Assembly (NCBI GenBank): GCA_963720475.1
Contig: OY970394.1
Location: 2,046,001 to 2,110,000 of the forward strand
Length of the DNA: 64,000 bases
Origin: G963720475 sp963720475
Lineage (GTDB): Bacteria > Actinomycetota > Thermoleophilia > Solirubrobacterales > Thermoleophilaceae
Reading direction: 5' to 3'
In this document: piece by piece, positions 1-7,218 of the stretch
Layout of the letters: every line of letters begins with the position of its first letter
How positions within the stretch are numbered: the first letter of the stretch is position 1
The notes under the pieces: generated by a model
Database searches by the model: none
Seen by the model: the letters and a program-made list of their open reading frames with translations, nothing else
What the model was told of the DNA's origin: nothing
Position numbers and translations under genes: made by a program

Positions 1-301
1 GGACGAGGATGCCGTGGACGTCGGGATCGCCGGCGAGCCGCGTGATCGTCTTGCGAAGCTCGTGCTCGCTCTCGGCTGCGGGCAGTCCGTGGTGGAACGA
101 GCGCATCCCGGCCTCCTCACACGCCTCGCGCTTTCGCGCGACGTACAACTTCGACGCCTCGTCCTCCCCCACGAGCACGGTCGCCAGTCCGGGGGCGACG
201 CCGTGCTGCTCCCGCAGCTCGCCGACCTCATCGGCGACCTGCGCCCGGACCCGCTCGGCGACGGCCTTGCCGTCGATCACGCGCGCGGTCAGTGCCGTCA
301 C
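1..301 (-). CDS. folD: Bifunctional methylenetetrahydrofolate dehydrogenase/cyclohydrolase, N-terminal part
   Basis: FolD interconverts 5,10-methylene-, methenyl- and 10-formyl-tetrahydrofolate in cytosolic one-carbon metabolism. Only the first 100 codons lie in the window; the gene runs off its left edge. The visible part has the FolD N-terminal signature: PGLATVLVGEDEASKLYVAR, with Tyr53 and Lys57 at the spacing of the catalytic Tyr-Lys pair of the family, then the start of the HGILV strand that precedes the QLPLP loop. The start is a GTG whose last two bases open the TGA stop of pcrA (GTGA overlap), so the two genes are translationally coupled, with folD second. Identification is firm; completeness cannot be judged. 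Confidence 0.93.
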   Translation of the reverse strand, partial: MTALTARVIDGKAVAERVRAQVADEVGELREQHGVAPGLATVLVGEDEASKLYVARKREACEEAGMRSFHHGLPAAESEHELRKTITRLAGDPDVHGILV

Positions 302-2505
302 CCCTGGTTCGCCCGCCGCAGCGGCGCGTAGTCGGCCATCAGCTTGCGCTCGGCGTCCTCGCCCGCGAAGTGGACCACGACCACACCCCCGCGCTCGACG
401 CCGGTCACCACTCCTTCGCCGAAGCGGGCGTGGACAACGTCGTCGCCGAGCGAGAAGGTGGCGCCGGTCCCGGCCGGCGCAGCGGGCGCCTGCGGCTCCG
501 GCTCGGCGGTGTCCACCTCGGCGTCGGTGAGCTCGGCCGGGATCTCGGCGACGAAGCGGCTCGGCATGTTGTAGCCGCGCGCGCCAAAGAGGACGCGCTG
601 CCGTGCGTGGGTGATGTAGAGCTCGCGCTTGGCGCGCGTGATGCCCACGTAGCAGAGGCGCCGCTCCTCCTCGAGGTCGCCCGCCTCGACCGCGCGCGAG
701 TGCGGGAAGACTCCCTCCTCGCAGCCGATCATGAAGACGATCGGGTACTCGAGGCCCTTCGCGTTGTGGAGCGTCATCAGGGTCACGATTCCGTCGTCGT
801 CGTCCTCGAGCGCGTCCTGGTCGGCGAACAGCGCGATCTGCTGGAGGAACTCCTCGACGGAGGGGTCCTCGTCGCCCTCCTCGCGGACCTCGGCATCGAA
901 CTCGTGCCCGACGCCGATCAGCTCCTCGAGGTTCTCGAGCCGGCCGTCGGCCTCGATCGTCCGCTCGGCGCGCAGCGCATCGAGGTAGCCGACCTCCTCG
1001 AGCGTCTCGCGCAGCAGGTCGCCGACCGACACTCCACCTTCGTGGCGTTCGCGCAGCCGCTGCATCGAGGACATGAAGCGCCCGACCGACTTCACCGCCG
1101 CAGCGCCGAGCCCGTTGACCTCCGCGGGCGAGGCGGCCACGTCCCAGACCGGCTCGCCGAGGGAGTCGGCGCGCGAGAGGACGCGCGCCTGCGTCGTGTT
1201 GCCGATGCCGCGCCGCGGTGAGTTGACGATCCGCTGGAACGAGATCGTGTCGCTCGGGTTGACGATGAACGCCAGGTAGGCGAGCGCGTCCTTGATCTCG
1301 GCGCGCTCGTAGAACTTCGTACCGCCGATCACCTGGTAGCCGACCCCGTACCGCACGAGCGTGTCCTCGAGCACGCGGCTCTGGGCGTTCGTGCGGTAGA
1401 AGACGGCGACCTCGCTGCGTGAGGCGCCCTCGTCCACCAGCCGCTCGATCTCGCCCGCCACGTAACGCGCCTCCTCGTGCTCGTCGGCGACCTCGCGCAC
1501 GTGGACGGGATCGCCGCCGTCGCCCTCGCTCCACAGCTCCTTCGCCTTGCGCGAGCGGTTGTTGCGCACGACCGCGTTGGCGGCCGACAGGATCGTCTGG
1601 GTGGAGCGGTAGTTCTGCTCGAGCTTGATCACGCGGGCGTCCGGAAAGTCATCCTCGAAGTCGAGGATGTTGCGGATGTCGGCGCCGCGGAAGCGGTAGA
1701 TGCTCTGGTCGTCGTCGCCGACCACCGACAGGTTGCGGTGCTCGCCGGCCAGCAGCTGGAGCCAGCGGTACTGGGCGCGGTTGGTGTCCTGGTACTCGTC
1801 GACGAGCACGTGCACGAACTGGCGCCGGTAGCGCTCGAGCACCTCCGGAAAGAGCTCGAAGAGGTTGACGCAGCGGACGAGCAGGTCGTCGAAGTCCATC
1901 GCGTTGAGCGCATGCGCGCGCTGCTCGTAGAGCTCATAGACGTCGGCCGCCGTCTGCTCGAAGAACGACGACACCTGCTCGCGGTACGCGGCAGCGTCGA
2001 GCAGGGTGTTCTTCGCGTCGGAGATCTGGCGCTTGATCGAGCGTGGCGGGAAGCGCTTCGGATCCACATCGAGCGCGTCGATGCACTGCTTGACGAGGCG
2101 GACCGAGTCGGCCTCGTCGTAGATCGTGAAGCCGCGCGTGTACCCGAGCCGGGTCGCCTCGGCGCGCAGCATCCGCACGCAGGCGGAGTGGAAAGTCATC
2201 AGCCACATCGCGCGCGCCCGACCGCCGACGAGCTGCCCGACGCGCTCGCGCATCTCCTCGGCGGCCTTGTTCGTGAACGTGATCGAGAGGATCTCGCCGG
2301 GGCGCGCACGATCGGTCTCGACCAGCCAGGCGATCCGATGAGTCAGCGCACGCGTCTTGCCCGATCCCGCGCCGGCGAGGATCAGCAGCGGTCCGCCCTC
2401 GTGGACGACCGCTTCGCGCTGCGGCCCGTTGAGGGGCTCGAGCAGGTGCCGGACGTCCTCGTCCAAGCGGTTTCCTTGCTCCGCTGCCGCGCTCGTGCTC
2501 ACCAT
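298..2505 (-). CDS. pcrA: UvrD/PcrA-type superfamily 1 DNA helicase
   Basis: ATP-dependent 3'-5' DNA helicase of the PcrA/UvrD family, used in repair and in clearing replication obstacles. The 735-residue product has the full motif set: Walker A AGAGSGKT at 44-51, Walker B DEYQDT at 236-241, motif III GDDDQSIYRFRGA at about 263-275, and late motifs including LMTLHNAKGLEYP and VGITRAKREL. The last 50 residues carry GDDVVHARFGEG, the start of the Tudor-like tail that in PcrA contacts RNA polymerase. Length is normal for the family. It is followed by folD with a 4-base overlap and is divergent from the queuosine-salvage gene, 38 bases away. PcrA and UvrD are hard to separate by sequence alone; the tail and phylum favour PcrA. 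Confidence 0.95.
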   Translation of the reverse strand: MVSTSAAAEQGNRLDEDVRHLLEPLNGPQREAVVHEGGPLLILAGAGSGKTRALTHRIAWLVETDRARPGEILSITFTNKAAEEMRERVGQLVGGRARAMWLMTFHSACVRMLRAEATRLGYTRGFTIYDEADSVRLVKQCIDALDVDPKRFPPRSIKRQISDAKNTLLDAAAYREQVSSFFEQTAADVYELYEQRAHALNAMDFDDLLVRCVNLFELFPEVLERYRRQFVHVLVDEYQDTNRAQYRWLQLLAGEHRNLSVVGDDDQSIYRFRGADIRNILDFEDDFPDARVIKLEQNYRSTQTILSAANAVVRNNRSRKAKELWSEGDGGDPVHVREVADEHEEARYVAGEIERLVDEGASRSEVAVFYRTNAQSRVLEDTLVRYGVGYQVIGGTKFYERAEIKDALAYLAFIVNPSDTISFQRIVNSPRRGIGNTTQARVLSRADSLGEPVWDVAASPAEVNGLGAAAVKSVGRFMSSMQRLRERHEGGVSVGDLLRETLEEVGYLDALRAERTIEADGRLENLEELIGVGHEFDAEVREEGDEDPSVEEFLQQIALFADQDALEDDDDGIVTLMTLHNAKGLEYPIVFMIGCEEGVFPHSRAVEAGDLEEERRLCYVGITRAKRELYITHARQRVLFGARGYNMPSRFVAEIPAELTDAEVDTAEPEPQAPAAPAGTGATFSLGDDVVHARFGEGVVTGVERGGVVVVHFAGEDAERKLMADYAPLRRANQG

Positions 2506-2543
2506 TCGAGGATAGAGAGCCTGGCGGGCGCGATGATTGGGCG

Positions 2544-3431
2544 GTGGGGCTGTGCGATGACGTCCGCGCGGCGTGTGCCGAGATCGCCGCCTCGACCGAC
2601 TTGGTCGAGATCGACCGCGGCGCGCTTGCGGCGCTCGAGCTGCCGTCTGGCGGTGTCGGTGATGGCGACCTCGATCCCGAGATCCACTACGTGGAGGGAT
2701 CGCGCGAGGACGTCGCGCTGTTCGTGGTCATGCTCGACGCGATCAACTTCGGCTCGGGTTGGTTTCCGACGCTCGTGAAGGCGCCGGGGCGGTCGGGGTA
2801 CGAGACGGTCGCGGCCGGCCTCGCAGGCCGTTTTCGGGACGAGGGTCCTTGGGCAGTGAAGGAGTTGGAGTCGATCAGTGCCGGCGAGCTCGCGGAGGTC
2901 TTCGGTCAGCCGGCGGATCATCCCCTCATTGCCCTTTTTTCCCGAGCCCTCAGCGAGCTCGGGGTCTTGCTCGAACGACTGCCGCCGCTCGAGTTGATCG
3001 AGGGCGCTGACGCCTCCGCCGAACGCTTCGCCGAGATCCTTGCCGCCGAGTTACCCCTGTTCGACGACCCCGGCTTCTACAAACGCGCCCAGATCACCCC
3101 GAGCGACCTCGCGCGCGCCGGCGTGGCCGAGTTCCACGACCTCGACCGCTTGACGATCTTTGCCGACAACGTCGTGCCGCATGTGCTGCGCGTGGACGGT
3201 GTGCTGCGTTACGACCCGGCGCTCGCGGCGCGCGTGGACGCCGAGGACCTCATCCCGCCGCGGTCGCCGGAGGAGCAAGCCATTCGCGCGTGCGCGGTGC
3301 ACGCCTGCGAGCTGATCTCGGCCGAGCGTGGGATCGCGCCGCGGGATCTCGACGCGATTCTCTGGAACCGCGGCCGCGGCGAGTTGTACAAATCGCGCCC
3401 GCGACATCGGACGCGCACGACCGACTACTGA
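2544..3431 (+). CDS. Queuosine salvage protein (DUF2419 / Qng1 family)
   Basis: Belongs to the queuosine 5'-phosphate N-glycosylase family (Qng1, formerly DUF2419), which releases queuine from queuosine monophosphate so that the base can be reused for tRNA modification. Seen here: the family core VVMLDAINFGSGWFP at about residues 58-72, with the Asp of LDAIN in the expected place, then DLDRLTIFADNVVPHVLRV and EEQAIRACAVHACELIS. The 295-residue length is normal. The start is GTG at 2544; no strong Shine-Dalgarno is visible. The gene stands alone between divergent pcrA and convergent cysE (3 bases between stops). No queuosine synthesis genes lie in the window, so a salvage-only role is inference. 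Confidence 0.85.
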   Translation: MGLCDDVRAACAEIAASTDLVEIDRGALAALELPSGGVGDGDLDPEIHYVEGSREDVALFVVMLDAINFGSGWFPTLVKAPGRSGYETVAAGLAGRFRDEGPWAVKELESISAGELAEVFGQPADHPLIALFSRALSELGVLLERLPPLELIEGADASAERFAEILAAELPLFDDPGFYKRAQITPSDLARAGVAEFHDLDRLTIFADNVVPHVLRVDGVLRYDPALAARVDAEDLIPPRSPEEQAIRACAVHACELISAERGIAPRDLDAILWNRGRGELYKSRPRHRTRTTDY

Positions 3432-3434
3432 GCG

Positions 3435-4181
3435 TTAGCCACCCGCGGGGTCGGAACCCGTGCGGCGGGGCCGGATCGGGCGGACCTCGGCCTCATCGTC
3501 AGGGCTCTTGCGGCCCGTCAGCTCGGCGAGCGCAGACTCCAGCTCTCCGAGCCGCTCGGCCAGGCCCTTAATCGCGTCGGCCACGGGGTCGGGCAGGTGT
3601 GCCCAGTCGGCGTCCGGCCCCTCGGGGCGACGGCCGTCCACGCGAACCGGATGGCCCGGGTTGCCGACGACGGTCGAGTTCGCCGGGACGTCGTGGATCA
3701 CGACGGAGTTGGCGCCGATCTTCGACTGCTCGCCGACGGTGATCGGTCCGAGCAGCTTCGCGCCCGAGCCGACGACGACGTCGCTCTCGACCGTCGGGTG
3801 GCGCTTGCCGCGCGCGAACCCGGTGCCGCCCAGCGTCACGCCCTGGTAGAGCGTTACGTTGTCGCCGACCTCCGCGGTCTCGCCGATCACGACCCCGGCG
3901 CCGTGGTCGATGAAGAGCGAATCGCCGATCTCTGCCGCCGGGTGGATCTCGACGCCCGTGAGGACGCGGCTGGTGTTCGCGAGCGCGTGCGGCGCGAGCG
4001 GCACGCCGGCCTCGTGGAGCGCGTGCGCCACGCGATGCGACAGCAGCGCCTGAACGCCGCCGTAGGTCAGGAGGATCTCGACGCGGCCGATTCCGCGCGC
4101 GGCTGGATCACGCTCCTGGGCTGCGGAGAGGTCGTGACGGAGCTCGCGGGCGACGCGAGCGAGGGTTCCGAGGCCGAACAT
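3435..4181 (-). CDS. cysE: Serine O-acetyltransferase
   Basis: Acetylates L-serine with acetyl-CoA to O-acetylserine, the first step of cysteine synthesis. The 248-residue protein has the CysE layout: a helical N-terminal region to about residue 80, then a left-handed hexapeptide beta-helix with IDHGAGVVIGETAEVG at 91-106 (Asp92 and His93 are the usual substrate-binding pair) and YQGVTLGGTG. It carries a C-terminal tail of about 60 residues with a short coiled segment that bacterial CysE usually lacks. ATG at 4181 is preceded by AGGAG seven bases upstream, which fixes the start against a longer open frame that reaches back into cysK. It follows cysK by 34 bases in the same operon. Confidence 0.94.
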   Translation of the reverse strand: MFGLGTLARVARELRHDLSAAQERDPAARGIGRVEILLTYGGVQALLSHRVAHALHEAGVPLAPHALANTSRVLTGVEIHPAAEIGDSLFIDHGAGVVIGETAEVGDNVTLYQGVTLGGTGFARGKRHPTVESDVVVGSGAKLLGPITVGEQSKIGANSVVIHDVPANSTVVGNPGHPVRVDGRRPEGPDADWAHLPDPVADAIKGLAERLGELESALAELTGRKSPDDEAEVRPIRPRRTGSDPAGG

Positions 4182-4215
4182 CAGTTCTGCTCCTGCGGGA
4201 ATTGTGACGATCCGC

Positions 4216-5166
4216 TCATTGCGGCGCGAAGAACGGCGTCGAGACGTAGCGCTCGCCCGAGTCCGGCAGCACAACGACGACGCGCTTGCCGGAGTACTTC
4301 TCGCGCGCGGCGACGCTGATCGCGGCGTGAAGCGCGGCCCCGGCCGAGATACCGGCGAGGACCCCTTCCCGCAGCGCACACACACGTGCGGTCTCGATCG
4401 CGTCCTCGTCGTCGACGGGGATCACCTCGTCGATCACCTCGCGGTTGAGCACCGCCGGGACGAAGCCGGCGCCGATCCCCTGGATCTTGTGCGCGCCCGG
4501 GGAACAGCCGGAGAGGACCGCCGACGAGCATGGCTCGACCGCGACGACGTGCAAGTCGGGATTGCGCTCCTTGAGCACCTCCCCCACTCCGGTGATCGTC
4601 CCGCCCGTTCCGACTCCCGCGACGAACACGTCCACGGCGCCGCCGGTATCGGCCCAGATCTCCTCCGCGGTCGTTCGTCTGTGGGCCTCAGGGTTGGCGG
4701 GGTTGGAGAACTGGTCGGGGATGAAGCAGTCGCCGCGGTCGGCAGCGATCCGCTGCGCGGCGTCCACCGCCTCGTTCATGCCGCCCATCGACTCGGTGAT
4801 CTCGAACGAGGCGCCGTAGAGGCGCAGCAGGTCCTCGCGCTCGCGGCTCATGCCCTGCGGCATCGTGAGGACGAGGTCGTAACCGCGCGCGGCGCAGACG
4901 AACGCGAGCGCGATGCCGGTGTTGCCCGAGGTCGGCTCGACGATCGTGCTCTTCCCCGGCTCGATCTTCCGCTCGGCCTCGGCCGCGTCGATCATCGCGA
5001 CGCCGATCCGGTCCTTGACCGAGCCCGCCGGGTTGTACATCTCGAGCTTTGCGACCACCTCGGCGCCGCCCTCGGGTGAGAGGCGGGCGAGACTCACCAT
5101 CGGCGTCCCGCCGACGAGGTCGGCGAGGTTGGCGGTCAGGTCCTTCGGGGAGCGAACGGGGCCCAC
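4216..5166 (-). CDS. cysK: Cysteine synthase A (O-acetylserine sulfhydrylase)
   Basis: PLP enzyme that replaces the acetyl group of O-acetylserine with sulfide to give cysteine. It has the fold-type II signatures: NPAGSVKDRIG with the PLP lysine at about residue 51, the TSGNTGIAL substrate loop at about 78-86, GVGTGGTITGVG as phosphate cup, and a Ser in SAGAAL near the C-terminus. About 316 residues from GTG 5166, normal for CysK. A TTG at 5190 would add eight residues; neither start has a clear Shine-Dalgarno, so the first residues are uncertain. The gene lies between the Rrf2 regulator and cysE, all leftward, so substrate supply and use are cotranscribed. Confidence 0.95.
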   Translation of the reverse strand: MGPVRSPKDLTANLADLVGGTPMVSLARLSPEGGAEVVAKLEMYNPAGSVKDRIGVAMIDAAEAERKIEPGKSTIVEPTSGNTGIALAFVCAARGYDLVLTMPQGMSREREDLLRLYGASFEITESMGGMNEAVDAAQRIAADRGDCFIPDQFSNPANPEAHRRTTAEEIWADTGGAVDVFVAGVGTGGTITGVGEVLKERNPDLHVVAVEPCSSAVLSGCSPGAHKIQGIGAGFVPAVLNREVIDEVIPVDDEDAIETARVCALREGVLAGISAGAALHAAISVAAREKYSGKRVVVVLPDSGERYVSTPFFAPQ

Positions 5167-5200
5167 GGGAGCAGGGTAGCCGCCGGGCAAGCGCGCGCGG

Positions 5201-5599
5201 CTAGATGTAGTACATCTGCGCGCCGCCGGCTCGGTCCTCGCGCTCAGCCACGTCGGCGATCGTCACGCCCGCGAGCACGTCGCGCGCGGCCGCGGCGGCG
5301 TCCGCCCACACCGAACCAACCGCCGCGTCGGCGCCGAGCTTGCCGTCGAGCAGCTCGACGACCTCGAGAACCGTCACCTCGGCCGCCGGGCGGGCGAAGC
5401 TGTAGCCGCCCTTCGCGCCGCGTTGGCTCTGGAGGACGCCGGCTCGTCGCAGCGTGGCGAAGAGGCCCTCGAGGAATTGGGCGGGGATCTCGCGGCGCTT
5501 TGCGATCTCGGCGATCGACACCGGCCCCGCGCCGCCGGCACGCGCGAGCTCGGCGAGCGCGCTCACCGCGTAGGGGGACTTCGCCGTAATCGCCAACAT
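5201..5599 (-). CDS. Rrf2-family transcriptional regulator, CymR-like
   Basis: A 132-residue Rrf2-type regulator with an N-terminal winged helix. Recognisable features are SPYAVSALAELARA, SIAEIAKRREIPAQFLEGLF and the wing RRAGVLQSQRGAKGGYSFAR at 51-70. It contains no cysteine at all, so it cannot bind an Fe-S cluster as IscR or NsrR do. In that respect it resembles CymR, the Rrf2 regulator of cysteine metabolism that in Bacillus acts together with CysK. It is the first gene of the operon with cysK and cysE, 34 bases before the cysK GTG, which supports control of cysteine synthesis; this is inference from context. A TACACT hexamer lies nine bases before the ATG. Divergent from the VanZ-like gene. 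Confidence 0.88.
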   Translation of the reverse strand: MLAITAKSPYAVSALAELARAGGAGPVSIAEIAKRREIPAQFLEGLFATLRRAGVLQSQRGAKGGYSFARPAAEVTVLEVVELLDGKLGADAAVGSVWADAAAAARDVLAGVTIADVAEREDRAGGAQMYYI

Positions 5600-5652
5600 G
5601 CGGCGCGGAGTGTATGGCGGCCGCGGCGGGCGAACATCTACCGTTAGCTGCG

Positions 5653-6048
5653 ATGCAAGCGCGCGCGCTGGCAGCACGGCTGGACCCCTGGGCGCCCCCG
5701 CTGGCGGTGATGGCACTGATCTTCGTCTTCTCGAGCCTGCCTGACCTCTCCTCGGGCCTCGGGACCGTCGACCTGGTGGGCCGCAAGCTGATCCATGCGG
5801 CCGAGTACGGCCTCTTGGCCTGGCTCTGGCTCCGCGCGCTGCGCACGGTCGCGACCGAGCGGGCGGCGGTCCTCGCGGCCGCCGCGATAACAATCGCCTA
5901 CGCAGCCAGCGACGAGTTCCATCAGACGTTCGTGAGCGGGCGCAACGGCTCGCCGGTCGACGTGCTGATCGACGCGATCGGCGTGGCGGTCGCGCTCGTG
6001 CTCGCCACCCGGATAGGCAGGCGCGAGCCGGCGCGGAGCGGGGCATGA
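5653..6048 (+). CDS. VanZ-like membrane protein
   Basis: Small integral membrane protein of the VanZ family, named after a teicoplanin-resistance accessory protein; the biochemical role of most members is unknown. The family pattern is clear: FSSLPDLS after the first membrane segment, HAAEYGLLAWL in the second, then YAASDEFHQTFVSGRNGS before a final membrane segment ending in a positive tail. Four hydrophobic segments fit 131 residues. ATG at 5653 is chosen because it starts just before the first membrane segment; an in-frame ATG at 5614 would add 13 Ala-rich residues. Its stop overlaps the start of the sensor kinase (ATGA), so the two are coupled. Glycopeptide resistance cannot be inferred. 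Confidence 0.8.
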   Translation: MQARALAARLDPWAPPLAVMALIFVFSSLPDLSSGLGTVDLVGRKLIHAAEYGLLAWLWLRALRTVATERAAVLAAAAITIAYAASDEFHQTFVSGRNGSPVDVLIDAIGVAVALVLATRIGRREPARSGA

Positions 6049-7208
6049 GGCAGCAGCGTGTTGCGCTCGTATCCCCTGCGCCGCTGGTCGGCCTCGGCGT
6101 CATCCGCCTTGTTCTCGCAGCTTCGGCGATCGGATTCGGGCTCGCCGGTGGCAGCTTCGCGGACGACGACCTCGTAATCGTCGGCGCGGCGATCGCCCTG
6201 CCCTGGGGTGTGGCGACGCTCGTCCTCGCGCTCACCCGACCTCGCCTCGCGGCGAACCCACTGTGGGCGATCGGCGACATCCTTCTGCTGACGATCGCCG
6301 AAGCCGTCAGCCCGCCCGACTACGGCGCGGTGAGGTTCGTCGCGATCCTGCTGATCTGCGGGCATGCGATCGTCCAGGGAGAGCGGCGTGGCGTGGCGAT
6401 CGCTGCCGGCTTCATCGTCGCGCTGGTCTCGGTCGCCGCGATCTCCAGCGACCCGATCTCCGGCTGGAGGCTGGCGTTCTATGAACTCCTCTTCGCGCTC
6501 GTCGCCCTCGCCGGGGCGGCGGTCGTCGGGCGCGCGCTCAGCTCGGAGTCGGCAGGCCGCTTGCGCGCCCGCAAGCTGACGCGCGACGTCGCGGAGGGCG
6601 AGAAGATCGGCCGGCGGCGGATCGCGCAGGCGCTCCATGACGGCCCGGTACAGGAGCTCGCCGCGCTCGAGCTCGTCCTCCACGCCTCGCGCGATGCCGT
6701 CGCCCGCGGCGACGCGGAGCGCGCTGCGGACCTACTCACCGAGGCGGAGGACCTCGCCGGTTCCAACCTGCAGGCGCTGCGCGACGAGATCGTCGAGCTC
6801 AGCCCGACGACGTTTCGCGAGCCGACGTTCGCGGCGGCTGTCGAGGACCGCGTCCCGTTCTGGCACCGCCGCTTCGACTTCGACGTCCATCTCGCGCTGG
6901 AGCCGCTCCCGCTACGCCCGGAGGTGGCAAGCGACCTGTTCCAGATCGCGAGCGAGGCGGTGGCGAACGCCGGCCGCCACGCGAACGCGAGCAAGGTCGA
7001 CATCACCCTGTCGGAGTCGGATGGAGCGGTCGAGCTGGTCGTCGAGGACGACGGGGACGGCTTCCCGTTCGCGTTGGTGGAGCGCAACGGGGCCCCGGGC
7101 CACATCGGTCTCGACGGCATGCGCGAGCGGGCGGAGCTGCTCGAGGCCGAGCTCGAGATCGCGACCGGCTCCGACGGAACGCGCGTCTGCGTGCGCGTCC
7201 CTGCCTAG
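6045..7208 (+). CDS. Membrane sensor histidine kinase, NarL/DegS-type (HisKA_3)
   Basis: Two-component sensor kinase of 387 residues. The N-terminal 165 residues hold about five membrane helices without a recognisable extracellular sensor domain. A HisKA_3 dimerisation region follows with the phosphoacceptor in RRRIAQALHDGPVQEL (His198). The C-terminal HATPase domain has an N-box (EAVANAGRHANA), VEDDGDGFPF and HIGLDGMRERAELL. Kinases of this group pair with LuxR/NarL-type response regulators; none lies nearby, so the partner must be elsewhere. The gene starts inside the VanZ-like gene by an ATGA overlap, suggesting the VanZ protein may work with the kinase. It ends 10 bases from the convergent molybdo-enzyme. 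Confidence 0.88.
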   Translation: MRQQRVALVSPAPLVGLGVIRLVLAASAIGFGLAGGSFADDDLVIVGAAIALPWGVATLVLALTRPRLAANPLWAIGDILLLTIAEAVSPPDYGAVRFVAILLICGHAIVQGERRGVAIAAGFIVALVSVAAISSDPISGWRLAFYELLFALVALAGAAVVGRALSSESAGRLRARKLTRDVAEGEKIGRRRIAQALHDGPVQELAALELVLHASRDAVARGDAERAADLLTEAEDLAGSNLQALRDEIVELSPTTFREPTFAAAVEDRVPFWHRRFDFDVHLALEPLPLRPEVASDLFQIASEAVANAGRHANASKVDITLSESDGAVELVVEDDGDGFPFALVERNGAPGHIGLDGMRERAELLEAELEIATGSDGTRVCVRVPA

Positions 7209-7218
7209 CGGACCGCGT

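Noticed and set aside
5614..6048. VanZ-like gene as a glycopeptide resistance locus
   Set aside because: No vanHAX or related genes are near; VanZ-fold proteins are widespread without resistance.
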